This document shows, one piece after another, positions 16,904 through 25,151 of a stretch of 36,599 bases of DNA. A program made the position numbers and the translations under genes. Numbering within the stretch: position 1 is the stretch's first letter; each line of letters begins with the position of its first letter. This DNA is from Massilia sp. YIM B02763 (GTDB lineage Bacteria; Pseudomonadota; Gammaproteobacteria; Burkholderiales; Burkholderiaceae_D), in contig NZ_JASNRD010000018.1 of the NCBI RefSeq assembly GCF_030412015.1, positions 90,704 to 127,302 on the forward strand, in the 5' to 3' direction. Below the pieces are notes generated by a model, which saw nothing but the letters and a program-made list of their open reading frames with translations, was not told the origin of the DNA and made no database searches.

Positions 16904-17590
16904 TCAGCAATCGACGGCGCACGGATCGTCGAACAGGCCGCGCCCATGCCAGCGCGGACGCGCAGGATCCGCGCCCTGCGCCACGGCCCTGGCCGCATGC
17001 GCCGGCCTCAGGCGGCGCAGCACGGCCGGGAAGGCCCGGCAATAGGTCGACGCGATGCCGGCCAGGCGTGCCAGCTGGCGGTATTCGACCGCATGCCCAG
17101 GCGGCACCGCATCGAGCACGCGCACCACGCGCTCGCGCCAGTCGTCGGACCAGGCGGGCAACAGGCGGCCGAGATCGCGCACGCGGTCGCCGGGACGGAT
17201 CTCGCCGCCGGCGAGGACGCGTGCCAGCACGCCGCGCCGCGTCCCGAGCGCACGCGCCAGGCCGCGCCGCTGCAGATCCAGCCTGCCGCAGGCTTCGCAC
17301 TGGAACATCAGGCGCAACAGCACGTCGCGGCCCACCTGCAGCACGGTGCCGGAAGCCAGATGCGCGGTGTCGATGTCGAGCAGCAGGTTCTCGCGCAGCG
17401 CATGCGCGGGCAGGTCCAGGTCCGCATAGGCCGCGCGGCCGGCCAGCAGCAGCTGGCGCGGCGACAGCGGGTCGGCATGGACGTCGCCGTCCAGGCCATG
17501 CGCGGCCAGCGCCAGTACGCGCTCGCTGCGCTGCGGAAGGAGGTTGCGGGCCGGACGAATGGCCAGGGCGTCGATCGAGGCGATATGCAT
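16904..17590 (-). CDS. MOSC-domain protein with alkyltransferase-like C-terminus
   Basis: 228 residues. The first about 140 residues are a MOSC domain (AIRPARN, LRENLLLDID at the GENLT position, LQVGRDVLLRLMFQCEACGRLDL with the conserved Cys region), a fold that binds sulfur or molybdenum-cofactor ligands. The last about 75 residues (VVRVLDAVPPGHAVEYRQLARLAGI) resemble the DNA-binding helix-turn-helix of MGMT/Ada alkyltransferases but lack the PCHR active site. The ATG at 17590 gives a normal MOSC start, though no strong Shine-Dalgarno is seen; an upstream ATG at 17677 is possible. Function is unknown. It converges on tssG and diverges from the arylsulfotransferase-like gene. Confidence 0.75.
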   Translation of the reverse strand: MHIASIDALAIRPARNLLPQRSERVLALAAHGLDGDVHADPLSPRQLLLAGRAAYADLDLPAHALRENLLLDIDTAHLASGTVLQVGRDVLLRLMFQCEACGRLDLQRRGLARALGTRRGVLARVLAGGEIRPGDRVRDLGRLLPAWSDDWRERVVRVLDAVPPGHAVEYRQLARLAGIASTYCRAFPAVLRRLRPAHAARAVAQGADPARPRWHGRGLFDDPCAVDC

Positions 17591-17745
17591 GCGGGTCGTT
17601 TCGATGATGGGAAGAGGCTGCCTGTAGCGTTGGTCAAGCGAACTCGCCGGAAGTTCGGTCGCACATGTTGATCGCATCGATAACGCGACAATTCGATTTC
17701 ATCGACATTGCAGACTGATTCCGCGACGATTTCACGGGAGGCCGC

Positions 17746-19248
17746 ATGAAACCGCATCCCCGGATATTCCTCTGGTTCATGGTGCTGCTGCTCGCCGCGT
17801 GCGGCCACGACCACGACGACACCCAGGCCGAGCGCGCCCACGTCAGCATCGTCGAGCACACGCCCGGATCGACGCCCTTCATCCGCACGCTCGTCCTGGG
17901 CATGGAGCGTGCCGAGGACCTGGCCCGCATCTCGTACACCATCACGCCGAAGCCCGGCACCCACTCGAAACCCGTCGCCGTCGCCTACGAGCGCGCCTGG
18001 CTCGATCGCAGGAACGCCTACGTGGCCGCCTCCCGCCGCCTGTCGCTGCCCGTGTTCGGCCTGTATGCCAACCACACCAACATCGTGGCCGTCGACATCG
18101 CGTTCGCCGACGGCTCCGTGCACCACGCGCAGGTGACGATGGAAACCCCGGCCCACACGGCGGCCGATGCATTCTACGGCACGCCGACGATCCGTACCGC
18201 GCGCACCGGCGCGCCGCTGCCCGGCCTCGATTTCATCGAGATCCACAGTGCCGTGACCACGCCCGTCGTCATCGACAGCGACGGCAACCTGCGCTGGGTG
18301 GCCACCGGCCTCTACAACTCCCTGTCCACCCTGTTCAGCGCCAACGGCTTCTTCGTCGGCAGTCCGGACGCGCCCCTCCTGTACCGCATGGAGCTGGACG
18401 GCGCACTGTCCTCCACGCCGCTGGCCGCGCCGACCTTCACCAACTTCCATCACGACCTCGTCGTCGGCAAGAACGGCTTGCTGGCCGAAGTGGATGCGCT
18501 CGACAACGGCGTGGCGAACCTCGAGGCCATCCTGGCCGAACTGAGTCCGTCCGGGCAGGTACTCAAGCAGTGGAACATGGCGCAGATCTTCCGCGACGCC
18601 ATGCTGGCCGGTGGCGACGACCCGTCCAATTTCGTGCGCGACGGCCTCGACTGGTTCCACATGAATTCCGCGATCTACAGCCGTGCCGACGATGCGCTGT
18701 ACGTCTCCAGCCGCGAGAACTTCGTCGTCAAGCTGGACTACGAGACGGGCCGCATCCTCTGGCTGCTCGGCGACACCAGCAAGCACTGGTACACCTACCC
18801 GTCACTGCGCGCGCTGGCCCTGCGCACCATCGGCGGCAACCCGCCGGTAGGCCAGCATTCGCTGTCGCTCGATGCCGACGGCAAGCTGCTGCTCTTCAAT
18901 AACGGCTCGGCCAGCTTCAACCATCCGGCAGGGACACCGGCAGGCGTGACGATCCCCTATAGCGCGCCGGTCAAGTATGCGATCGACGATAGCAAGCGCA
19001 CGGCGACGGCAACATGGACGTTCGAGCATGACCGCAACATCTTCTCCGACATCTGCAGCAGCGTGTTCGATACGGGCAGCGCGACCTACCTGGTCACGTA
19101 TTCCGTGACCGAATCGCGCACGCATGCACGCCTGGTGGGGCTCGACCAAGCCGGCAACGTCGCCTTCGACTTCGACTACCCGACCACCAACTGCTCCACG
19201 GCCTTCCTGGCGAAACCGTTCCCGTTCGACGCCCTCTCCCTCGAGTGA
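17746..19248 (+). CDS. Arylsulfotransferase-family (ASST) lipoprotein
   Basis: 500 residues. A lipoprotein leader ends LLLAAC, with Cys19 as lipidation site. The rest is a beta-propeller-like ASST domain. Candidate active-site residues are His235/His236 (NFHHD), His305 (WFH), Arg323 (SRENFVVKLD) and His371 (GQHSLSLD). In E. coli AssT the corresponding set is His252, His356, Arg374 and His436, and the 18-residue His-Arg spacing is kept. The reaction would be transfer of sulfate between phenols in the periplasm. The usual DsbL/DsbI partner genes are absent here. GGGAGG precedes the ATG. The substrate is unknown. Confidence 0.8.
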   Translation: MKPHPRIFLWFMVLLLAACGHDHDDTQAERAHVSIVEHTPGSTPFIRTLVLGMERAEDLARISYTITPKPGTHSKPVAVAYERAWLDRRNAYVAASRRLSLPVFGLYANHTNIVAVDIAFADGSVHHAQVTMETPAHTAADAFYGTPTIRTARTGAPLPGLDFIEIHSAVTTPVVIDSDGNLRWVATGLYNSLSTLFSANGFFVGSPDAPLLYRMELDGALSSTPLAAPTFTNFHHDLVVGKNGLLAEVDALDNGVANLEAILAELSPSGQVLKQWNMAQIFRDAMLAGGDDPSNFVRDGLDWFHMNSAIYSRADDALYVSSRENFVVKLDYETGRILWLLGDTSKHWYTYPSLRALALRTIGGNPPVGQHSLSLDADGKLLLFNNGSASFNHPAGTPAGVTIPYSAPVKYAIDDSKRTATATWTFEHDRNIFSDICSSVFDTGSATYLVTYSVTESRTHARLVGLDQAGNVAFDFDYPTTNCSTAFLAKPFPFDALSLE

Positions 19249-19267
19249 GGAAGCCACCGGTCCCTCT

Positions 19268-19306
19268 GGAGGATCAGGCAAAAACCTTCCAGCATCCGGC
19301 AACGGC
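19268..19306 (+). promoter_or_regulatory. Operator-like repeat, copy 1 (upstream of the SDR gene)
   Basis: The 17-base sequence GGAGGATCAGGCAAAAA (19268-19284) is followed, 26 bases after its first base, by ATCCGGCAACGG (19294-19305). The same two blocks at the same spacing recur at 21131-21169, upstream of the AraC gene. This copy ends 57 bp before the SDR start and reads toward it. The most economical reading is a binding site for the neighbouring AraC-type protein. Confidence 0.65.
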
Positions 19307-19362
19307 AGGACCATCCTGCGCCGGATACTGGGTGCTCCTTCAACGCACATCGGGAGCACACC

Positions 19363-20154
19363 ATGAACAACGATACCAACAACAACGCCAACGACGGCGC
19401 AAGCAAGATTGCCATCGTCACCGGCGCCAGCCGCGGTCTTGGTCGCAACACCGCGCTGCACATCGCCCGTCGCGGCGGCGACGTCATCGTCACCTACCAG
19501 CAACGGACGGACGATGCCGAAGCGGTGGTGGCGGAGATCCGCGCGCTGGGCCGCAAGGCGCTTGCCCTGAGGCTGGATATCGGCGACACGGCCGGTTTCC
19601 CGCTGTTCGTGGAAAACGTGCGTGCCGGCCTGCGCGACGTCTGGCAGCGCGACCGCTTCGACCACCTCGTCAACAATGCCGGCCATGGCGACATGGCCCT
19701 GATCGAGGAGACCACCGAAGCGCAGTTCGACAAGCTGGTCGACGTCCACTTCAAGGGCGTGTTCTTCCTGACGCAGGCCCTGCTGCCCCTGCTGGCGGAT
19801 GGCGGCCGGATCGTCAATCTGTCCACAGGCCTCACCCGCGTCTCGTATCCGGGATTTGCCGCCTATTCCGCGGTCAAGGGAGCGGTGGAAGTGCTGAGCG
19901 TCTACCTGGCGAAGGAACTGGGCAAGCGCGGCATTGCCGTCAACACGGTGGCGCCGGGTGCGATCGAGACCGATTTCCTCGGCGGCGCCGTGCGCGACAT
20001 GCCCGACCTGAACCGGGCGTTCGCCGACATGACGACACTGGGACGCGTCGGCATGCCCGACGACATCGGTCCGATGATCGCCAACCTGTTGAAAGAGGAT
20101 AACCGCTGGATCAATGCCCAGCGCATCGAGGTCTCCGGGGGCCAGACCATCTGA
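19363..20154 (+). CDS. Short-chain dehydrogenase/reductase (SDR)
   Basis: 263-residue classical SDR, NAD(P)-dependent oxidoreductase. The motifs are TGASRGLG (20-27, cofactor), NNAG (104-107), catalytic Ser154, Tyr168 and Lys172 (YSAVK), and a C-terminal SGGQTI. The low-complexity N-terminus (NNDTNNNANDG) is not part of the fold. GGGAG precedes the ATG. It converges on the AraC-type regulator gene 28 bp away and shares an operator-like repeat with it. The substrate cannot be told from sequence. Confidence 0.9.
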   Translation: MNNDTNNNANDGASKIAIVTGASRGLGRNTALHIARRGGDVIVTYQQRTDDAEAVVAEIRALGRKALALRLDIGDTAGFPLFVENVRAGLRDVWQRDRFDHLVNNAGHGDMALIEETTEAQFDKLVDVHFKGVFFLTQALLPLLADGGRIVNLSTGLTRVSYPGFAAYSAVKGAVEVLSVYLAKELGKRGIAVNTVAPGAIETDFLGGAVRDMPDLNRAFADMTTLGRVGMPDDIGPMIANLLKEDNRWINAQRIEVSGGQTI

Positions 20155-20182
20155 CGCCGGTGGATCGACCGTTGATGCCGTA

Positions 20183-21085
20183 TCAGGCCGCCGCGTGCAT
20201 GCGGCTGTACGCGGCCGCGACCTCGCGCACGGGCGGCATCCCGAACATGCGCCCGTACTCGCGCGTAAATTGCTGCACGCTTTCGTAGCCGACCGTGAAT
20301 GCCGCGTTGCTGGCATTCACGCCGTCGGCCAGCATCAGGCGGCGCGCCTCGATCAGGCGCAGCTGCTTCTGGAACTGCAGCGGCGACAACGACGTCACGG
20401 CGCGGAAGTGCTGGTGGAAGGCGGAGGGGCTCATGCCCGCCACCGCGGCCAGCCGCTCGACCGGCAGGCGCTGCGCATACTCGGCGCGCAGCAGCGCCAC
20501 GGCACGCGCGATGCGGCGCACGCGGCTGTCGGGCAAACCCAGCCGGCGGATCGCCGCGCCATGGCGCCCGGCCAGCAGCCAATAGTGGAACTCGCGCACG
20601 AGCGATCCCTGCAGTACCGGCAGCGAGGCCGGCCGCTCGAGCAGGCGCATCAGGCGCAGCGCGGCATCGGCAACGTGGCTGTCCGTCGTCTCGATCTTCA
20701 CGGGCGTGTCGTCGCCCTGCGCGATCGCCGCCATCTCCGTCGCCAGCTCGGCGATGACGGCCGGATCGAGGTCCATCACCAGCGAATAATAGGGCGCGGC
20801 CAGGCTCGCTTCCACGATCTGGCTCACCGTGGGCACGTCGGCCGTGATCAAGAGCGAATCGCCGGCGCGGAAGGTGAACGATTGCTGGCCCATGGTGACG
20901 TGCTTGGCACCCTGCAGGACCAGGCACACGAGGGGACGCGGGATCTGGTAGCTCAGTTCGGTACGCGCCGTCGCACGGATGGCGGTAAGCCCGGTGATCG
21001 GGGTGCGGGCGGCGCCGTCGGCACCGGCATGAACGTCCGCATGATGGCGGACTGCATCGAGGAGGGAAGTGTCCATGCGGTCCAT
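20183..21085 (-). CDS. AraC-family transcriptional regulator (AraC_N type)
   Basis: 300 residues. The N-terminal AraC_N sensor domain (about 28-185; LVCLVLQGAKHVTMGQ, FRAGDSLLITADVPT) is the type found in YqhC-like regulators. The C-terminal double helix-turn-helix (about 200-295) contains RLAAVAGMSPSAFHQHFRAV and AAFTVGYESVQQFTREYGRMFG. The ATG at 21085 is supported by GGAGGGG 6 bases upstream. It converges with the SDR gene. A shared repeat lies 46-84 bp upstream of this gene and another before the SDR gene, so it probably regulates both. Related regulators often control reductases that respond to aldehydes, so such an inducer is possible here. Confidence 0.9.
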   Translation of the reverse strand: MDRMDTSLLDAVRHHADVHAGADGAARTPITGLTAIRATARTELSYQIPRPLVCLVLQGAKHVTMGQQSFTFRAGDSLLITADVPTVSQIVEASLAAPYYSLVMDLDPAVIAELATEMAAIAQGDDTPVKIETTDSHVADAALRLMRLLERPASLPVLQGSLVREFHYWLLAGRHGAAIRRLGLPDSRVRRIARAVALLRAEYAQRLPVERLAAVAGMSPSAFHQHFRAVTSLSPLQFQKQLRLIEARRLMLADGVNASNAAFTVGYESVQQFTREYGRMFGMPPVREVAAAYSRMHAAA

Positions 21086-21130
21086 GGTAATCCCCCTCCA
21101 TGCGCAAGGAAACTGCCAGGAACGGAAATG

Positions 21131-21169
21131 GGAGGATCAGGCAAAAAGCGGAGAGATTCCGGCCAACGG
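21131..21169. promoter_or_regulatory. Operator-like repeat, copy 2 (upstream of the AraC gene)
   Basis: GGAGGATCAGGCAAAAA at 21131-21147 is identical to 19268-19284. It is followed at the same 26-base offset by TTCCGGCCAACGG (21157-21169). It lies in the promoter region of the AraC-type gene, in inverted orientation relative to that gene, as expected for an autoregulatory site. Confidence 0.65.
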
Positions 21170-21216
21170 GACGAACGTCCCGGTGGCAGATGCCGTGACG
21201 GCAATCCCGACGTCAA

Positions 21217-21249
21217 ACGGACGGCGCCGGTAAGCCGGTCGCCGTCCGT
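21217..21249 (-). terminator. Probable terminator after mqo
   Basis: A strong hairpin: ACGGACGGCG pairs with CGCCGTCCGT, with an inner CCGG/CCGG pair around TAAG. It lies 47 bp past the mqo stop. On the minus strand only TTT follows, so the U run is short. It may work weakly or with Rho. Confidence 0.5.
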
Positions 21250-21296
21250 CGGGGTTGGCGGCTGCGGGGAACGCCGCAACCGCCGGGGACTGCGGA

Positions 21297-22997
21297 TCAG
21301 TGCACGGCAACCGCGGCAGCCGGAGCGGCTGCGGCGACCTGGGCGTCCTTGGCGTCCTGGGCAACCGGCGCAGGCAGGGCTGCGGCGGGCACGGTCGCCG
21401 TGGCGGCGATCTCGGCAGGCGTTGCCTTGCCGGCGGCGTCCAGCGTGAACGCCTTCAGGCCCAGGTTGCTGCTGCTGTACTGGCGGATCTGGTTGGCGTA
21501 CACGGCGTCGCCGTTCAGCTTGCGGCCATAGGACGGCACGATCTCCTTCATCTTGGCCTGCCATGCCGGCGTCTTGAGCTGGTCGCGGAATGCCGACTTC
21601 TCGAGCACCTTCATCATGATCGGGGCAGCCGTCGACGCACCCGGCGACGCGCCCAGCAGCGCGGTCATCGAACCGTCGGCGGAGGCGACCACTTCGGTAC
21701 CGAACTGCAGGATGCCGCCCTTCTTCGGATCGTCCTTGATGACCTGCACGCGCTGGCCGGCGTTCTGCAGGGTCCAGTCTTCCATCTTGGCGTTCGGCAG
21801 GTAGTCGCGCAAGGTGGCCAGGCGCTCTTCCGGGGTCAGCATCACCTGCTGGACGAGGTACTTGGTCAGCGGGATATTGTCCCAGCCAGCCTGCACCATC
21901 GGACGGACGTTACCGGTATTCACGGCAGCCGGCATGTCGATCCAGGAACCGTTCTTGAGGTACTTGGTCGAGAAGGTCGCGAACGGGCCGAAGAGCAGCG
22001 CCTGCTTGCCATTGATGATACGGGTGTCGAGGTGTGGGACCGACATCGGCGGCGAGCCGACCGAGGCCTTGCCGTACACCTTCGCCCAGTGCTGCTTGAT
22101 GACTTCCTGGTTGGTCGTCACCAGCCACTGCCCGCCGACCGGGAAGCCGCCGTAGCCCTTGGCTTCGGGGATCTGGGTCTTTTCCAGCAGCGGCAGGGCC
22201 GCGCCGCCGGCGCCGATGAAGACGAATTTGCTGCGCACGGTCTTTTCGGTGCCGTCGGCCAGGTTCTTGACGGTGACGTTCCAGATGCCGTCGTCGCCGC
22301 GCTTGATGTCCTCGACCTGGTGGCGCAGGCTCAATTGCATACCGGTGTCGGTCAGGTGCTTGACCATGCTGCGGGTCAGCGTGCCGTAGTTGACGTCGGT
22401 GCCGATGTCCATGCGGGTGGCGGCCACTTTCTGGTTCTTGTCGCGGCCATTCATGACCAGCGGCGCCCAGGTACGGATCTGTTCCTGGTCTTCGCTGTAC
22501 AGCATGCCCTTGAACAGGTTTTCCTTCTGCAGGGCGGCGTAGCGCTTGCGCAGGTAGTTGATATTGTCGTCACCCCACACGAACGTCATGTGCGGCACGT
22601 TGTTGATGAAGGTGCGCGGATCGCCCAGGTATTTCTTCTGCACCTGGTAGGCCCAGAACTGCTTCGACACTTCGAACTGTTCGTTGATGTCGACGGCTTT
22701 CTTGGTCTCGATGCTGCCGTCTTCCTTCTCCGGCGTGTAGTTCAGTTCGGCGAAGCCCGAGTGGCCGGTACCGGCATTGTTCATCGAATCGGAACTCTCG
22801 GCGCCGACGGCGTCGAGGCGCTCGACCATCTGGATCTTCAGGTCCGGTTGCAGTTCCTCGAGCAGGGTGCCGAGCGTGGCGCTCATGACGCCTGCGCCGA
22901 CCAGCAGGACGTCGACCGGCTGGTCCGAAGCGGGAGGCGTCTTGCTGCACGACGCGAGGGCGAGGCTGGTGAGTACGACGATCAGTGATTTACGCAT
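21297..22997 (-). CDS. mqo: Malate:quinone oxidoreductase with lipoprotein-type leader
   Basis: 566 residues. FAD-dependent oxidation of malate to oxaloacetate with electrons passed to quinone, a TCA-cycle step. The FAD motif VDVLLVGAGVMSATLG is followed by ESSDSMNNAGTGHSGFAELNYTP-type sequence, which is diagnostic of Mqo; the enzyme domain runs to about residue 525. The N-terminus has a hydrophobic leader ending LALASC (Cys17, Ser at +2), a good lipobox. E. coli Mqo also begins with a hydrophobic leader. The last about 40 residues are an Ala/Pro-rich tail absent from the core family. No clear Shine-Dalgarno precedes the ATG. A 12-bp perfect inverted repeat lies 52-89 bp upstream. Confidence 0.93.
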   Translation of the reverse strand: MRKSLIVVLTSLALASCSKTPPASDQPVDVLLVGAGVMSATLGTLLEELQPDLKIQMVERLDAVGAESSDSMNNAGTGHSGFAELNYTPEKEDGSIETKKAVDINEQFEVSKQFWAYQVQKKYLGDPRTFINNVPHMTFVWGDDNINYLRKRYAALQKENLFKGMLYSEDQEQIRTWAPLVMNGRDKNQKVAATRMDIGTDVNYGTLTRSMVKHLTDTGMQLSLRHQVEDIKRGDDGIWNVTVKNLADGTEKTVRSKFVFIGAGGAALPLLEKTQIPEAKGYGGFPVGGQWLVTTNQEVIKQHWAKVYGKASVGSPPMSVPHLDTRIINGKQALLFGPFATFSTKYLKNGSWIDMPAAVNTGNVRPMVQAGWDNIPLTKYLVQQVMLTPEERLATLRDYLPNAKMEDWTLQNAGQRVQVIKDDPKKGGILQFGTEVVASADGSMTALLGASPGASTAAPIMMKVLEKSAFRDQLKTPAWQAKMKEIVPSYGRKLNGDAVYANQIRQYSSSNLGLKAFTLDAAGKATPAEIAATATVPAAALPAPVAQDAKDAQVAAAAPAAAVAVH

Positions 22998-23048
22998 GAT
23001 GGATTACAAAAAAATAGTGAGTGACACGATCAATGGCTCCCATGCCGG

Positions 23049-23086
23049 CACATTTCCATGGTCCCCCTTGGGAACATGGAAATGTG
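23049..23086. repeat. Perfect 12-bp inverted repeat upstream of mqo
   Basis: CACATTTCCATG and its exact complement CATGGAAATGTG are separated by 14 bases that themselves pair as TCCC-CCTT-GGGA. No T run follows on either strand, so it is not a simple terminator. At 52-89 bp before the mqo start it could be an operator or a structure in the mqo leader. Confidence 0.7.
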
Positions 23087-23720
23087 TCGCGAAGAGCATG
23101 CGGCGGATCCTGCTTTCATTGGCTGGGAAAGCATCCGGCGGCACGACGCGGAAGGAAGGCGACGTCGCAGCGGGTGCTGGGCTGCGACAGGAGGCGAGCG
23201 AAAGAAGATGTGCACATTACTGAACAATCAGCCCGGCAACCCTTCCTCTGCATCCATTGAGTGGACGATATGCCCCTAAGGACAGGCGAATTATATTCAT
23301 CCAAATATCTTCGACGAAAATTATATTTCCGAATAACAGGTATAAATTACGTTTTATATCTTATAGATGAGTCGCGTCATTCATATTGAACATGCGTTCA
23401 TGGCGCGTCTATTTGTATCCAAACCTGGGCATTTGCACAAATATTGCATGCGGGCCTCCCCGTTGCTTGTGCTTTTCGTTCCTGCGACGGTTCTGTCGCA
23501 CTGCCTGCCCGAGCCCCTGCCGCCAGTAGGGATACTCCTGTCATCGCGCTTAAAAGCTTCGGATCGAGGCCGATACCGGTGCGTCGACGCCAGTTCGTCG
23601 TGCTTGCAGGCGTGCAAGCCTGCGTCGCCGCGTCCGCAGTTCACGTAGAGTCGGCAAGGCAGGCTGGGCATACAGAGCCTTCCCATGACCCCCTTGCCCA
23701 GCCATTCGGAGACATGACGC
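23087..23720. other. Long intergenic region with AT-rich island, no convincing gene
   Basis: About 630 bp before the P450 gene. The part at 23280-23450 is AT-rich against a GC-rich background. It holds a direct repeat of AATTATATT (23289-23297 and 23319-23327, 30 bp apart) and a sequence shared in inverted orientation with 34545-34572. TTGCACAAATATTGCA near 23432 recalls a sigma-54 promoter but lacks the -24 GG. The open frame at 23367-23648 has neither a ribosome binding site nor family features. An inverted repeat GCAGGC/GCCTGC lies near 23606. Confidence 0.5.
23357..23387. promoter_or_regulatory. AT-rich element shared with 34545-34572 (copy 1)
   Basis: TATCTTATAGATGAG (23357-23371) is followed after 8 bases by TTCATATT (23380-23387). 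Both blocks recur, inverted, at 34558-34572 and 34545-34552 with a 5-base gap. The core ATCTTATAGAT is palindromic at its ends, as in a protein-binding site. This copy lies about 335 bp upstream of the P450 start. Confidence 0.5.
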
Positions 23721-25151
23721 ATGAAACGAACCAAGCAGGACCTGCTGTTTGCCGCCGGCGTGCTGGGCGTATTCGGTGCGGGGGTCGCCGCGGGACGGCT
23801 GCTCGCGCGATCGCACGCTGCCGACGCGATGCTTCCCCGTGCCAGCCTGCTCGATACGCTCGCCGTGTCGCTCGACGTCGTCGCGCCGACCATCGCCAAG
23901 GGTGTGATCATCCGCCGTCCGCCGGTGGTGGCGCTCGCCGAACGCCTGGAACTGGACCGGCGCGCGGTGCGGCGCTTGCAGGCGCTGCGCGCCAAATACG
24001 GCTCCGGTCCGCTGATGCTGCGCCTGCCGATCCGCCGGCAGGCCGTCGTGCTGGCGCCCGAGCACGTGCGCCGCGTGCTCGACGAGACGCCGGAACCGTT
24101 CGCCGCCGCCAGCAGCGAAAAGCGGGCCGCGCTCGCGCATTTCGAGCCGCAGGGCGTCCTGGTATCGCAGGGCGCCGAGCGCGCCGACCGGCGCCGCTTC
24201 AACGAGGGCGTGCTCGAGCACGAACGCGCGGTGCACCATCTGGCGGACAGCTTCGCCGCGAAGATCGGCGAGGAAGCGGCACGCATCATGGAGCGGGCAC
24301 GCGCACGCGGCGAACTGGACTGGGACGCCTTCGCTTCGGGCTGGTATCCGCTCGTGCGGCGCGTGGTGTTCGGCGACGGCGCCCGCGACGACCAGGAACT
24401 CAACGACATGACGGTGCAGTTGCGCAAGGCCGCGAACTGGGCGTTCCTGCATCCGCAGAAGCGCGCCGTGCAGGCCCGCTTCTTCGCGCGCATCCGGGAC
24501 TACCTCGACCGCGCCGAAGCGGGCAGCCTGGCCGCCGTCGCCGCGCGCATGCCGACGACCGGCAAGACGCAGCCCCACCAGCAGGTCCCGCAATGGCTGT
24601 TCGCGTTCGATGCCGCCGGCATGGCGACGTTCCGCGCACTGGCCCTGCTGGCCAGCCACCCGCACCATGCCGAGCGCGTGCGCGCGGAGTTGCACGAGCG
24701 GAGCGAGCGGCGCCACGACCTGCCCTTGCTGCGCGCGACCGTGCTGGAAGCGCTGCGCCTGTGGCCGACGACGCCCGCCATCCTGCGCCAGACGACCGTC
24801 GCCACCGACTGGGAACGGGGCAGGATGCCCGCCGGCACCGGCATCCTGCTGTTCGCCCCTTTCTTCCACCGCGACGATGAACGCCTGCCGTATGCCGACC
24901 GTTTTACGCCCGAATTATGGCTCGATGAGGGGAAGGTAGAGGTCGAACACCGCGATTGGCCCCTGATCCCGTTCAGCGGCGGTCCCGCAACCTGCCCGGC
25001 GCGCAACCTGGTGCTGATGCTGACGAGCATGATGCTGGCCGCGCTGGTCGAAGGCAGGTCGTTCCGGCTGGCGCCAGGAAGGGAATTGGATCCGGCGCGC
25101 TTGCCGGGTACGCTGGACAATTACCGCCTGCGTTTCCGCTTCGTCGACTAG
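23721..25151 (+). CDS. Cytochrome P450
   Basis: 476 residues. Heme-thiolate monooxygenase features: an I-helix region (WLFAFDAAGMATFRAL), the ExxR pair Glu343-Arg346 (EALR) and the heme ligand Cys425 in FSGGPATCPARN. That last motif departs from the textbook FxxGxRxCxG at two places (Ala for Arg, Pro then Ala after Cys). An N-terminal hydrophobic helix (LLFAAGVLGVFGAGVAAGRLLA) suggests a membrane anchor, uncommon in bacterial P450s. GGAGA lies 8 bases before the ATG. No ferredoxin or reductase partner is adjacent; the ferredoxin at 32674 is unlikely to be dedicated to it. The substrate is unknown. Confidence 0.9.
   Translation: MKRTKQDLLFAAGVLGVFGAGVAAGRLLARSHAADAMLPRASLLDTLAVSLDVVAPTIAKGVIIRRPPVVALAERLELDRRAVRRLQALRAKYGSGPLMLRLPIRRQAVVLAPEHVRRVLDETPEPFAAASSEKRAALAHFEPQGVLVSQGAERADRRRFNEGVLEHERAVHHLADSFAAKIGEEAARIMERARARGELDWDAFASGWYPLVRRVVFGDGARDDQELNDMTVQLRKAANWAFLHPQKRAVQARFFARIRDYLDRAEAGSLAAVAARMPTTGKTQPHQQVPQWLFAFDAAGMATFRALALLASHPHHAERVRAELHERSERRHDLPLLRATVLEALRLWPTTPAILRQTTVATDWERGRMPAGTGILLFAPFFHRDDERLPYADRFTPELWLDEGKVEVEHRDWPLIPFSGGPATCPARNLVLMLTSMMLAALVEGRSFRLAPGRELDPARLPGTLDNYRLRFRFVD

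Noticed and set aside
23428..23446. Sigma-54-like TTGCACAAATATTGCA
   Set aside because: The invariant GG of the -24 element is TT here.
23367..23648. 93-codon frame in the AT-rich island before the P450 gene
   Set aside because: No ribosome binding site, no recognisable domain, and composition changes abruptly inside the frame.
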